This document shows, in pieces, positions 7,344-15,546 of a stretch of DNA of 64,000 nucleotides. A program made the position numbers and the translations under genes. The stretch lies in contig CAZIAK010000015.1 of assembly GCA_964537035.1 (NCBI GenBank), positions 1-64,000 on the forward strand, given 5' to 3'. The notes below the pieces were generated by a model. That model was not told the origin of the DNA. It did no database searches and saw only the letters and a program-made list of their open reading frames with translations. The DNA comes from CAZIAK01 sp964537035. GTDB lineage: Bacteria; Planctomycetota; B15-G4. Position 1 is the stretch's first letter. Each line of letters opens with the position of its first letter.

Positions 7344-9605
7344 TCAGTAGGTCCAGAATGTTCCGCCGCCCCGCCAGTCCCAGGATCCACCTACGGAGCG
7401 TTGTCTGCCGCCGCTAACAGTGGAGAGGTAGCCGCTAGCTGTGTTCACGTTGCCACCTGTCACCGAGCTGTAGTCTCCCGAGGCGGTGTTGAAGCCACCG
7501 CCGGAGACTGACGAGGAGGTGCCTGAGGCAAGGTTGCCTTTGCCGCCCGACACAGTCCCGGCGACGCCAGTGGCGAAGTTGTAGGCGCCACCGCTGACCG
7601 TTGAGTGGAATGTTGTGGCCGTATTCGCCAGGCCGCCAGAGACGGTCGAGTTCGTTCCGCTGGCCAGGCCTCCGTAGCCCCCCGAGATCGCGGAGCGCAA
7701 GCCGGTGGCCATGTTGAGCCCGCCTCCCGAGACCGAGCTGTGGACTCCGAAGGCTGTGCTGTTGTGACCGCCGCTGATCGACGACGCGTTGCCCGTGGCG
7801 TCGTTGGACTCGCCGCCGCTCACCGACGCGTACACGGCGGTGGCCGTGTTGTCCTTGCCGCCGCTGATGGCGCTCCACTGGCCGCTGGCTGCCTGGTTCA
7901 TGCCGCCGCTGACCGATGACGAAGCCGCGCTGGCCGTGCTGCCCTCGCCGCCACTCACGGCCGACTGGTCGCCGCTGGAGGTGTTCGAGAAACCACCACT
8001 GACGGACGATTGGTCGCCGCTGGCTGTGTTCGAGAAACCGCCGCTCACGGAGGCCCGGGCGCCGCTGGCCTTGTTTCCCCGACCGCCGCTGACCACCGAG
8101 ACGCTGCCGGTGGTGACGTTGAACCAACCGCCGGTGATCGTGGACTCAGCGGCCTTGGCCGTGTTGGCCATGCCGCCGGTGACGGACGAACGAGCACCTG
8201 TGGCCTTGTTGCTGCGGCCGCCAGAGACGGACGAGCGGCTGCCCGTGGCCGTGTTGAACCAACCGCCGCTCACCGAACCATAGCTGCCCTTGACGATGTT
8301 CGACTTGCCGCCGCTCACCGAGCCGAAGGCCGACCTGGCGCTGTTGTTGCGTCCGCCGCTCACGGTGGAGAAGGCGCCGGAGATGGTGTTCTCCCGAGCG
8401 CCCACCAGGCCGCCGAAGCTCGGGTGGCTGTTGGCCATGCCCAGCACGATATTGTGGGACCCTGTGCGATCATCGCCCGCGGGGTTGCCCAGCTCGTTGT
8501 AGCCCACGATCAGATTGCCCACGCCGTTCACCACGGTGCTGGCTCCGCTGACGCTGCCAGGGTTGTTCGGGTTGCCGTTCGTGGCGCCCAGGCCGCTGAC
8601 CACCTGCACGTTCACGCCGCTGAAGCGAACGGTCTTGTTGACCAGGTTGCCCGCGCCGTCATCGAGCATGACGATGCTCATGGTGTCGAGGATGTCCTGC
8701 TCTTCGGTGGTGAGGGCGAGTCCGGGCGGTGGGGGTGTGCCGCCGCCGGTGCCGCCGCCGTAGGCACCTACGGTGCCGACAGAACCGGCCTGGCCGCCCA
8801 GCCCCGTGGACCCGCCGCCGATGCCAGCGATACCGCCCGGCGTACCGAGAGTGCCGTCGCTCTCACCGCGCACGCCTGGGCGTGTCACCGGGTTGGGTCC
8901 GAGAGAGACCAGTGGTCGCCCCTGGTCGTCGAGAGCCAGGGTCAACGCTTCGTCGGGGTCGAGGGCCAGGAGGCCGGCCGCCTCTGCCACGAGTTGTTCA
9001 AGGGCCGCCAGGTCTTGGCCCGCGGCGGTCTCTTGTCCTTCGGGTGTGCGCAGGTCGCGGCGGAAGCCGTTGCCCGTGGCCCAGAAGAGCACGTCCCCGT
9101 CGGTGTTGTGCAGCAGCAGCTCGTGGGCGCCCACGTGGTCGAAGTCGACGCGCTCGGCGGACAGCCCGATGCCCTTGTCGCCAAGCCCCCAACCTGTGGT
9201 GGCGACGGTGAAGTGCCCCGAGCCGTCGCCCTTGAGGGCCACGTTGTCGTCGGGCGAAACGAGGTAGAGGTCGGCCACGCCGTCACCGTCGAGATCGCTG
9301 ACCAGAACATCCGTCACGGCGACGGCTGGCAGGTCTGACCGGACCTCTTCGAACAGCCCCGCGCCCCGGTTCATGGAGATGGTCAGGCCGGCGGCGCCTG
9401 TGCCGAGCATGTCAGGCAATCCGTCGCCGTCGAGGTCGGCGAAGCGCAGGGGCGGAGCGACATCGTCGACGGCGCTCACGGCTTGAGCAGCGGCCGAATC
9501 GGCCAGCAGGGCCAGTGTGCAAGTCGCCGTGGCGAGTGCTCGGCCGCAGGCGCGGCGGGTCTCAGGAGAAACCCGCAACAGCGAAGCCACAAGGGATGTC
9601 GTCAT
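7344..9605 (-). CDS. Secreted FG-GAP + 15-residue-repeat left-handed beta-roll protein
   Basis: A 753-residue exported protein. Residues 1-41 carry a signal peptide with an unusually long n-region before LATATCTLALLADSAAAQA. Residues 45-200 hold FG-GAP/VCBS-like calcium loops (DLDGDGLPD, DLDGDGVAD). A Gly-Pro-rich linker (about 240-300) precedes a conserved block (about 305-410: TVRFSGVNVQVVSG and NLIVGYNE). Residues 414-743 are 22 units of 15 residues with the consensus SVSGGxxNTASGxxS, the pattern of YadA-head/hemagglutinin left-handed beta-rolls. The protein ends GGGTFWTY. It is probably a surface filament or adhesin. Units 8 and 9 are almost identical, indicating recent duplication. It lies about 100 bases downstream of the selenoprotein gap and shows no operon partner. 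Confidence 0.85.
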   Translation of the reverse strand: MTTSLVASLLRVSPETRRACGRALATATCTLALLADSAAAQAVSAVDDVAPPLRFADLDGDGLPDMLGTGAAGLTISMNRGAGLFEEVRSDLPAVAVTDVLVSDLDGDGVADLYLVSPDDNVALKGDGSGHFTVATTGWGLGDKGIGLSAERVDFDHVGAHELLLHNTDGDVLFWATGNGFRRDLRTPEGQETAAGQDLAALEQLVAEAAGLLALDPDEALTLALDDQGRPLVSLGPNPVTRPGVRGESDGTLGTPGGIAGIGGGSTGLGGQAGSVGTVGAYGGGTGGGTPPPPGLALTTEEQDILDTMSIVMLDDGAGNLVNKTVRFSGVNVQVVSGLGATNGNPNNPGSVSGASTVVNGVGNLIVGYNELGNPAGDDRTGSHNIVLGMANSHPSFGGLVGARENTISGAFSTVSGGRNNSARSAFGSVSGGKSNIVKGSYGSVSGGWFNTATGSRSSVSGGRSNKATGARSSVTGGMANTAKAAESTITGGWFNVTTGSVSVVSGGRGNKASGARASVSGGFSNTASGDQSSVSGGFSNTSSGDQSAVSGGEGSTASAASSSVSGGMNQAASGQWSAISGGKDNTATAVYASVSGGESNDATGNASSISGGHNSTAFGVHSSVSGGGLNMATGLRSAISGGYGGLASGTNSTVSGGLANTATTFHSTVSGGAYNFATGVAGTVSGGKGNLASGTSSSVSGGGFNTASGDYSSVTGGNVNTASGYLSTVSGGRQRSVGGSWDWRGGGTFWTY
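7377..8366 (-). repeat. 22 degenerate 45-bp tandem repeats inside the beta-roll gene
   Basis: Each 45-base unit encodes one 15-residue SVSGG turn. The phase is constant through all 22 units, with drift at the third codon position, so protein-level selection preserves them. Copy-number change between strains is likely. Confidence 0.85.
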
Positions 9606-9774
9606 GATCGTGTCTCGTCCAACGAGGGGCCGTCCGCTGTCTTGCAGCCGGGGACGGGTTGGTCAAGGCGGCAATCCTAGCACGGTGGCCAGTGGCTCTG
9701 CTGGGCACTGCGGTGTGCTGCTCTGCGAGGTCGAGACACCGTCTCATGAGTCAGACGAGGTGCTCTGTCTGCGC

Positions 9775-11346
9775 TCACTCAGGCGGGAGGAACTCGACGA
9801 AACCCCAGCGCCTGGGCTTGTGCATGTTGACGGCGAACTGTGGCGTCCAGACCCAGTTGTTCTCTGGCGTCCTGGGGCGCTTGACGTAGGCGCCGTCGAC
9901 GATGTCGAGCTGCCAGTGCACGCGAGAGAAGTTGATCCGCCACACCTCGCCGGGGCGAGGTGGCATGGCCACGGTGGCGTGGTCTGCGAGGGACGAATGG
10001 GGGATGGCCATCTCGACGGTCCAGCCTTCGTCGATGTCGGTGGGGTTGTTGAGGGTGCCGTGGAGGGCGACGGCGGAGCGCAGCTCGGCGGGTGTCCAGT
10101 CGATGATCGCGTGGCCGCCCTGCTGATAGGCCTTGTCGAGCTGGAGGTCGAAGACCGTGCCCATGGCGTTGATCTCGATCTCGCCATACCAGAGGCCGTC
10201 CCCTTCGGGATCGAGAAAGACCTCGAAGTCGTTGTCCCGGTAGATGATGGCGTCGTGCTCGGTGAGCGTGGCCCAGAGGTGGGGCTCGCTGAGTTCTGCG
10301 GCCACGTAGAGAAAGCCGTCGTCCCAGAGCATTTTCGTTCGAGTGGCGTGAGTCGGCAGAGGCTTCGCGGCCCCTTCGATGTCGACGAAGGGCGTGGTCC
10401 AGGGGGCGCGGCTCCAGTCGGCTTCGTCGAGGTGACCATCGATGACGAGTCGAGCGCTGGCACGGGGTGCGCTGTAGCGCGAGGGTGCCATGGGCCTGGG
10501 CGCGGCTGGTGAGAGTGCGAGCCCCGCACGTTCTCCAGCTCGCCAGGCCGTTCGCCGCCGGAGGCCGAAGCCGAGCGCGATCTGGGACATGATCTCCCGC
10601 TCGCGGGTGGAGACGTCGTCGTTCTCCAGCAAGGCCTGCAGTGCAACGAGGGGCTCAGGGTTGTCGGTCAGGGCTCGAGCCACTCGTTCTTCGAGGCGCG
10701 GCAGCGCTGTTGCTCGAAAGACCTCCGCCGCGAGTCTGTCGCTCGCAGGGGCGGCGTGCCAGAGGCGCAGGAGACCGTCCCGCCCTCCCGAGACCTTGCG
10801 CTGGCTGTCAGTGCTGATGGCGACACAGAGCACGTCACTGTCGCCGCCTTCCAAGCTGGGCTTCGGTTTCGCTGTGGCTTCATCCCAGCGGCTCTCTGCG
10901 ACGTCATGAGTTGTGAGTGCGCCCGTGAGCAGGTCGACGGCCATGGGGACCGGGCCACGCTGAGACGTGGCGCGGGTCAGCAGCAGGAGGCCGTCGGGTG
11001 AGAAGGCCATGTCGGTGAACGCCAGGTCAGCGTCTCCGCACTGGCCGATCGGAGCACCGGTCGCGGCGTCCCAGAACTTCAGCTCCGTCGAGCGTTCGCT
11101 CGAGTCGTCCCAGGCAGCGGAGGCGATCAGGCTGTCATCGGGAGAGAAGCTCACCAGGCGCACGGGCTGCTTGTGGCCCTTGAGGATGAGCGCGGGCTCT
11201 CTCAGGGAATCGTCGGCGGTCACGTCGCCGGTGATCTGTGCCTGAGGCGCCGGGCCGGCGAGGCCGACCTCGTGACTGGCTGCAGGGCCAGGAGCTTGCA
11301 GCAGCGAGATGCTCAGCAGCAAAGAGGCAATCAAGGGCAGGATCAT
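9775..11346 (-). CDS. Secreted WD40-repeat / CBM9-like protein
   Basis: A 523-residue exported protein starting MILPLIASLLLSISLLQAPG (signal peptide). Residues 50-200 contain WD40-type propeller blades (ALILKGHKQPVRLVSFSPDDSLIASAAWDD and VSGGRDGLLRLWHA), fewer than the seven needed for a full propeller. Residues 205-260 are helical. From about 290 to the end is a beta-sandwich like the family 9 carbohydrate-binding/DOMON group: RLVIDGHLDEADW, FLYVAAELSEPHLWA, DNDFEVFLDPEGDGLWYGEIEINAMGT (written here in parts), EGWTVEMAIP and WRINFSRVH. CBM9-like modules of this form are common on environmental secreted proteins; the ligand is likely a glycan. It is transcribed divergently from the propeller gene at 11491. 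No catalytic residues are recognised. Confidence 0.75.
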   Translation of the reverse strand: MILPLIASLLLSISLLQAPGPAASHEVGLAGPAPQAQITGDVTADDSLREPALILKGHKQPVRLVSFSPDDSLIASAAWDDSSERSTELKFWDAATGAPIGQCGDADLAFTDMAFSPDGLLLLTRATSQRGPVPMAVDLLTGALTTHDVAESRWDEATAKPKPSLEGGDSDVLCVAISTDSQRKVSGGRDGLLRLWHAAPASDRLAAEVFRATALPRLEERVARALTDNPEPLVALQALLENDDVSTREREIMSQIALGFGLRRRTAWRAGERAGLALSPAAPRPMAPSRYSAPRASARLVIDGHLDEADWSRAPWTTPFVDIEGAAKPLPTHATRTKMLWDDGFLYVAAELSEPHLWATLTEHDAIIYRDNDFEVFLDPEGDGLWYGEIEINAMGTVFDLQLDKAYQQGGHAIIDWTPAELRSAVALHGTLNNPTDIDEGWTVEMAIPHSSLADHATVAMPPRPGEVWRINFSRVHWQLDIVDGAYVKRPRTPENNWVWTPQFAVNMHKPRRWGFVEFLPPE

Positions 11347-11490
11347 CGAGGCGTCTCCGACCGGAGCGTATCAGGACGGGTGGCGCGGCCGCATCTCTCC
11401 GGCAGCCTTGTTCAGGCCACACGGATCCGAAGATCCCTGTAGGCTGAGTGGAGAGAACCTGAGCCACCGGAAGCCTTGCGAGGAGACCCC

Positions 11491-12624
11491 ATGCTCGCCC
11501 GATCCCTGATGACGTTGTCGCTGTTCGCGGCGCTGCAAAGCCTCGTCCTCGCTCAGTGCCAGTTCAATGAGAGCGCTGTGGCCGGTGCGGCGCAGAACGA
11601 CAAGCTGGGTTCTGCCGTGGCGATCAAGGGTGAGTGGGCTGTGGTCGGTGCCCAGCAGCTGCAGACGGGCAAGCAAGGCAAGCAGGGCTACGTGGAGATC
11701 TACCGCAAGACACCGGGCGGCTGGCGCTTCACCCAGAAGCTCGCTCCCACGAACTTCGAGTTCGGGCGCGCGGTGGCCACGGACGGCAGGCGCATTGTGG
11801 TGGGTGCCCCCGGGTTCATCTCCCAGCGCGTCGAGACCTACATCTTCGACGGTTCCGAGTGGGTTGCGGAGGAGACGATCTTCAATCCTGGCAATCCGTT
11901 CGGGGTCTCGTTGGCCATCCATGATCGCTGGTTGGCCGTCGCTGACTTCATCGGCGGCCTGGGCGTCCCCATGGTCTACGTCTACGAGCACGTCGCCGGG
12001 TCGTGGGTGTTGAACGCCACCTTCACCGGCCCGACCAGCAGCTTCTATGGGCAGGGGCTGTCCCTGAGTGACAACCAGCTGCTGATCGGAAACCCCAGCA
12101 ACGGCAACGGCACGGTCGACGTCTACGAGCTGCGTGCGGGAACCTGGCAGCTCGACGATCAGCTCACCCCTTCCAACCCATCGCTGTGCGACTTCGGCTG
12201 GGACCTGGCCCGGGACAACGGCCAGCTCGCGATCACCGCGAACTGCGACGAGTCGGTGGTGTTCTTCACCGAGGCCGGGAACTCGTGGGTCGAGACGGAC
12301 ATCGTTGCGGTGCCTCCTCCGTCGCTCTCCACCTTCTTCAGCGGCCCCGTGGTCGACCTGAGCCATGGCCTGGCGGTTGTGGGAGTGCGCGACCCGGCCT
12401 TCGCTGGCGAGGGACATGCCTACGTGCTGCGCCACGACAACGGCGACTGGAGCCTGCAGAACGAACTCTGCATTGCCTCAGGGGCCAGCAACCATGCAGA
12501 CTTCGGATCGTCTGTGGCCATCGACACCTATGCCCTCGTGGGCAGCCCAGGCCAGGGTGGGGTGGGCCAGGCTTTCTTCTATCCCGTCAGCGATTTGCTG
12601 CATGGGATCGCGCCTGACAGGTAA
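11491..12624 (+). CDS. Secreted FG-GAP-like beta-propeller protein
   Basis: The ATG at 11491 follows GAGGAG by five bases, making it a better start than the upstream TTG at 11476. The 377-residue product has a signal peptide (SLMTLSLFAALQSLVLAQC) and then repeated blades of the form (F/L)G-x-(A/S)-(V/L)-A-x-x-x-x-x-x-(V/I)-G: KLGSAVAIKGEWAVVGA, FGRAVATDGRRIVVGAPG, FGVSLAIHDRWLAVA, LSDNQLLIGNP, FGWDLARDNGQLAITA and FGSSVAIDTYALVGSPG. Six or seven blades give an integrin-like propeller. Such proteins are common planctomycete exported proteins with unknown ligands. Unlike its PFKGG relatives it ends without that domain. It converges with the small membrane protein gene at 12647-12814. Confidence 0.78.
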   Translation: MLARSLMTLSLFAALQSLVLAQCQFNESAVAGAAQNDKLGSAVAIKGEWAVVGAQQLQTGKQGKQGYVEIYRKTPGGWRFTQKLAPTNFEFGRAVATDGRRIVVGAPGFISQRVETYIFDGSEWVAEETIFNPGNPFGVSLAIHDRWLAVADFIGGLGVPMVYVYEHVAGSWVLNATFTGPTSSFYGQGLSLSDNQLLIGNPSNGNGTVDVYELRAGTWQLDDQLTPSNPSLCDFGWDLARDNGQLAITANCDESVVFFTEAGNSWVETDIVAVPPPSLSTFFSGPVVDLSHGLAVVGVRDPAFAGEGHAYVLRHDNGDWSLQNELCIASGASNHADFGSSVAIDTYALVGSPGQGGVGQAFFYPVSDLLHGIAPDR

Positions 12625-12646
12625 GGGGGGCGGAAGGCAGCGATCC

Positions 12647-12814
12647 TCACTCCTCCAGCGGCTCGCAGAACGCCACGATGCACAACGTCGCCACTGGCCC
12701 CAAGAACACCGAAGCCAGGAACCAGTTCAGCCCGCTGCGCCCCTTGCTCTGAGCCAGGCCTGCGTTGACCAGAGCCAGAGTACCCCACCCTGCATACCAG
12801 TCTGCGTGGCCCAT
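12647..12814 (-). CDS. Small predicted membrane protein (55 aa)
   Basis: A 55-residue frame of the type often missed by annotation. AGGGG sits five bases before its ATG (12814-12812). The sequence MGHADWYAGWGTLALVNAGL is followed by AQSKGRSGLNWFLASVFLGP and VATLCIVAFCEPLEE. It has two hydrophobic segments around a polar turn, with the pattern LAxxKGRSxxxWFLxSxxLGPxAT that I recognise from a widespread family of small bacterial membrane proteins without known function. It converges with the propeller gene, ending 22 bases from that gene's stop, and sits 52 bases upstream (in gene order) of nothing co-directional but the beta-ureidopropionase on the same strand. Confidence comes from the good ribosome-binding site and the family-like motif. 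Confidence 0.75.
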   Translation of the reverse strand: MGHADWYAGWGTLALVNAGLAQSKGRSGLNWFLASVFLGPVATLCIVAFCEPLEE

Positions 12815-12866
12815 GGTTACCCCTTTGAATCAGCGGTGGGTTCAGCGGTGAAGAGCAGTGTGCCCT

Positions 12867-13739
12867 CTACGGCAGCAGATCCACCAGGTCTTCGTACGTC
12901 TCCGGGCGACGGTCGCGGTAGAACTGCCACGTGCGGCGCACCTCTTCGATGAGCTCCAGGTCCATCTCGGCCACGACCAGCTCGTCGTTGTCCTCGCTGG
13001 CCTCGGCCAGGAACTCGCCCCGGGGGTTCACGAAGTAGCTGCTGCCGTAGAACTTGCCGATGTTCCAGGGCGCCTCGGTACCGACCCGGTTCGAGCAGCC
13101 CATGAAGTAGCCGTTGGCCACGGCGTGGGCGGGCTGTTCGAGCTTCCACAGGTACTGTGAGAGACCGGCCACCGTCGCCGACGGATTGAACACGATCTCG
13201 GCGCCGTTGAGGCCGAGCGCGCGGGCGCCTTCGGGGAAGTGCCGGTCGTAGCAGATGTACACGCCCACCTTGGCGTAGCGGGTCTCGAAGACCGGGTAGC
13301 CCAGGTTGCCGGGTTTGAAGAAGTACTTCTCCCAGAAACCGCTGGTGTGGGGGATGTGGTTCTTGCGGTACTTGCCCAGGTAGGTCCCGTCGGCGTCGAT
13401 GACCGCCGCGGTGTTGTAGTACACGCCCGCCTGGGCCCGCTCGTATACCGGTACGATGATCACCATCTCGTACTTCTTCGCGTACTCGGTCATCAAGTCG
13501 GTGGTGGGGCCAGGGACGGCCTCGGCGGCGTCGTACCACCGCGGGTCTTGCCCGGGGCAGAAGTACGGGCCGTTGAAGATCTCTTGCAGGCACAGGATCT
13601 GCACGCCCTGCTGCCCCGCCTCATCAATGAAGGGCAGGTGCTTCTCGAGCATGGCCTGCTGAATCTCGGCCACGGGCTTCGACTCGTCGTTGATGGGATT
13701 GCCGCATTGCACCAGGCCGGCTTTGACGATGCGTGCCAT
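12867..13739 (-). CDS. Beta-ureidopropionase-like carbamoyl amidohydrolase (nitrilase superfamily)
   Basis: A 290-residue carbon-nitrogen hydrolase with the nitrilase Glu-Lys-Cys triad at E53 (CLQEIFNGPYF), K126 (KYRKNHIPH) and C163 (YICYDRHFPE). The spacing and these particular flanking words match the N-carbamoyl-beta-alanine amidase/N-carbamoylputrescine amidase branch. Beta-ureidopropionase splits N-carbamoyl-beta-alanine into beta-alanine, CO2 and ammonia, the last step of reductive pyrimidine breakdown. The neighbour on the same strand, MMSDH, would dispose of beta-alanine after transamination, which favours this activity over the putrescine one. A second, diverged paralog lies at 26292-27242. 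The dehydrogenase and dihydropyrimidinase expected upstream in the pathway are not in the window. Confidence 0.85.
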   Translation of the reverse strand: MARIVKAGLVQCGNPINDESKPVAEIQQAMLEKHLPFIDEAGQQGVQILCLQEIFNGPYFCPGQDPRWYDAAEAVPGPTTDLMTEYAKKYEMVIIVPVYERAQAGVYYNTAAVIDADGTYLGKYRKNHIPHTSGFWEKYFFKPGNLGYPVFETRYAKVGVYICYDRHFPEGARALGLNGAEIVFNPSATVAGLSQYLWKLEQPAHAVANGYFMGCSNRVGTEAPWNIGKFYGSSYFVNPRGEFLAEASEDNDELVVAEMDLELIEEVRRTWQFYRDRRPETYEDLVDLLP

Positions 13740-13886
13740 GTGAAGTCTCTCGTGGTTCGAGGGGTCGCGATCATGTGGCGGGCGCAGCGCTCGTGGCCGT
13801 CGCCCTGTTCTGTGGTGTCGTGCGTTCAGTGTGTTGTCGGGTGGCTAGACCAGCGTGCGCTGACCACCCTGATTTGCCGAGTGGTT

Positions 13887-15332
13887 CTACCAGCGGGCGA
13901 TGACCACCTTGCGGTCGGTGTAGAAGTCGAAGGCCTCCCGGCCGTGAGCCTTGAGGTCGCCGAAGAAGCTGCCCTTGGCGCCGCCGAAGCCGAAGAAGGA
14001 CATGGGCGCCGCCACGCCGATGTTCACGCCGCACATGCTGGCGTCGACCTCGTACTGGAACTGCCGCGCCGGGCCACCGCTGGTGGTGAAGATCGAGCTG
14101 GCGTTGGCCAGGGGGTGGTCGTGGATGACCTCCATGGCCTGATCAAGGGTCTCGGTCTGGGACAGGCACAGCACCGGGCCGAAGATCTCCTCGGTGGCGA
14201 TGGTCATGTCCGGGGTGACCTTGTCGAACAGGGTGGGGCCCACGAACCAGCCGGGCAGGCCGGTCTCGACGCCCCGTCCATCGACCAGCAACTCGGCGCC
14301 TTGTTCGACGCCCGTGGCGATGTAGCCCTCGACCTTGCCCTTCTGAGGCTCGTTGATCAGCGGGCCCATGAAGATGCCCTCCTGGCTCCCGTCGCCCACG
14401 GTCACCGCGTTCAGGTGACCGGGCAGACCTTCGCGGAGCCACTCATGGGCATCGCCCACGGCGAGGATCACCGCCGCCGCCAGGCAACGCTCGCCGCAGC
14501 AGCCGAAGGCCGAATCGGTGATGGCCTTCAGGGTGAACTCACGATCGGCGTCGGGCATGACCACCAAGAAGTTCTTGGCGCCGCCGAGGGCCTGCACCCG
14601 CTTGCCCCGAGCGCTGGCCTCCCGATAGACCAGCTCGGCCACCGGGCTGCTACCCACGAACGACACGCCTTCGATGTCCGGGTGCTCAAGGATCGCGTTC
14701 ACCGCGGCCTTGCCACCGTGGACCATGTTGAGCACGCCCGCCGGGAAGCCCGCCTCATCAATGAGCTCGAACAGCAGCTGCTGGCTCAGGGGCGTCTGCT
14801 CGGAGGGCTTGATCAAGAAGGTGTTGCCGCAGGCCACGGCGAAGGGGGCGAACCAGAGCGGCACCATGGCCGGGAAGTTGAACGGAGCGATGGCCGCGAA
14901 CACGCCCATGGGCTGGCGGATCGAGTAGCTGTCGATGCCCCGAGCGACGTCTTCAAGAGCCTGTCCCATCATGAGCGACGGCGAGCCGCAGGCCACCTCG
15001 ACCATCTGGATGCCTCGGCGCACGCTGCCCATGGCCTCGGCGAGATTCTTGCCGTTCTCCTTGGTGACCATGGCGGCCAGCTCGCCGGCGTGCTTCTCCA
15101 TCAGCCCCTTGAGCACGTAGAGAGGTTGCACCCGATCGACCACGGGGGTGCGGCGCCAGGCAGGGTAGGCCGCTCGTGCCGCCGCGACCGCCGCATCAAC
15201 TTCGGCCGCGCCGCCCATGGGCACGGTGGCCAAGGGTTCGGTGGTGGCCGGGTTGCAGACGCTGTAGGTCTCGGTCGCGTCCGAGCTGACCCAGATGCCG
15301 CCCACGTAGTTGTTCAGCCGATCGTTCGACAT
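13887..15332 (-). CDS. mmsA: (Methyl)malonate-semialdehyde dehydrogenase, CoA-acylating
   Basis: A 481-residue aldehyde dehydrogenase. The start ATG at 15332-15330 lies behind a purine-rich GGGAG; the frame is open further upstream but without family similarity. Hallmarks of the MMSDH branch are PFNFPAMVPLWFAP, GGAKNFLVVMPDAD (Asn-containing motif in place of the usual catalytic Glu of other aldehyde dehydrogenases) and the nucleophile in GCCGERCLAAAV near residue 280. The C-terminus carries the usual MSFFGFGGAKGSFFGDL and TDRKVVIARW. MMSDH converts malonate or methylmalonate semialdehyde to acetyl- or propionyl-CoA and serves beta-alanine, valine, thymine and inositol catabolism. With beta-ureidopropionase downstream on the same strand (147 bases apart), a pyrimidine/beta-alanine role is likely. 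Confidence 0.9.
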   Translation of the reverse strand: MSNDRLNNYVGGIWVSSDATETYSVCNPATTEPLATVPMGGAAEVDAAVAAARAAYPAWRRTPVVDRVQPLYVLKGLMEKHAGELAAMVTKENGKNLAEAMGSVRRGIQMVEVACGSPSLMMGQALEDVARGIDSYSIRQPMGVFAAIAPFNFPAMVPLWFAPFAVACGNTFLIKPSEQTPLSQQLLFELIDEAGFPAGVLNMVHGGKAAVNAILEHPDIEGVSFVGSSPVAELVYREASARGKRVQALGGAKNFLVVMPDADREFTLKAITDSAFGCCGERCLAAAVILAVGDAHEWLREGLPGHLNAVTVGDGSQEGIFMGPLINEPQKGKVEGYIATGVEQGAELLVDGRGVETGLPGWFVGPTLFDKVTPDMTIATEEIFGPVLCLSQTETLDQAMEVIHDHPLANASSIFTTSGGPARQFQYEVDASMCGVNIGVAAPMSFFGFGGAKGSFFGDLKAHGREAFDFYTDRKVVIARW

Positions 15333-15546
15333 CGAGCAGAGCTCCCTCAGTGTTGGATGGGTCAGCCTCTTGTCGGATGACCGCTGCATGGCGCGCCCCT
15401 CGGTCGCTGGCTGAGCTCAGTCTGAGCAGGTCAGCGCCGGAGGGGCGAGGGGAGATCGTATCGCGCCACGTCGGGGCAAGCCAAGGTGCGAGCAGAAGGG
15501 AGAGTCGATCGAAACGGTCTCTGTGGTTACGCTCGTGGACCGAACC
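15333..15546. promoter_or_regulatory. Divergent promoter region with a 10-bp palindrome
   Basis: These 214 bases separate the minus-strand MMSDH gene from the plus-strand XDH operon, so promoters for both must lie here. CTGAGCTCAG at 15411-15420 is a perfect palindrome, with CGCCCCT and AGGGGCG arms farther out on either side. This could be an operator; no regulator gene is adjacent and no clear -35/-10 pair was found. Confidence 0.3.

Noticed and set aside
7377..8366. CRISPR-like array of regularly spaced repeats
   Set aside because: The 45-base units are contiguous without spacers and encode a regular 15-residue protein repeat.
12867..13739. N-carbamoylputrescine amidase
   Set aside because: Not excluded by motifs, but the neighbouring MMSDH and the cytosine deaminase in the window favour beta-ureidopropionase.
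13239..15380. Plus-strand open frame over the nitrilase and MMSDH genes
   Set aside because: Antisense to two well-recognised enzymes; no domain features.
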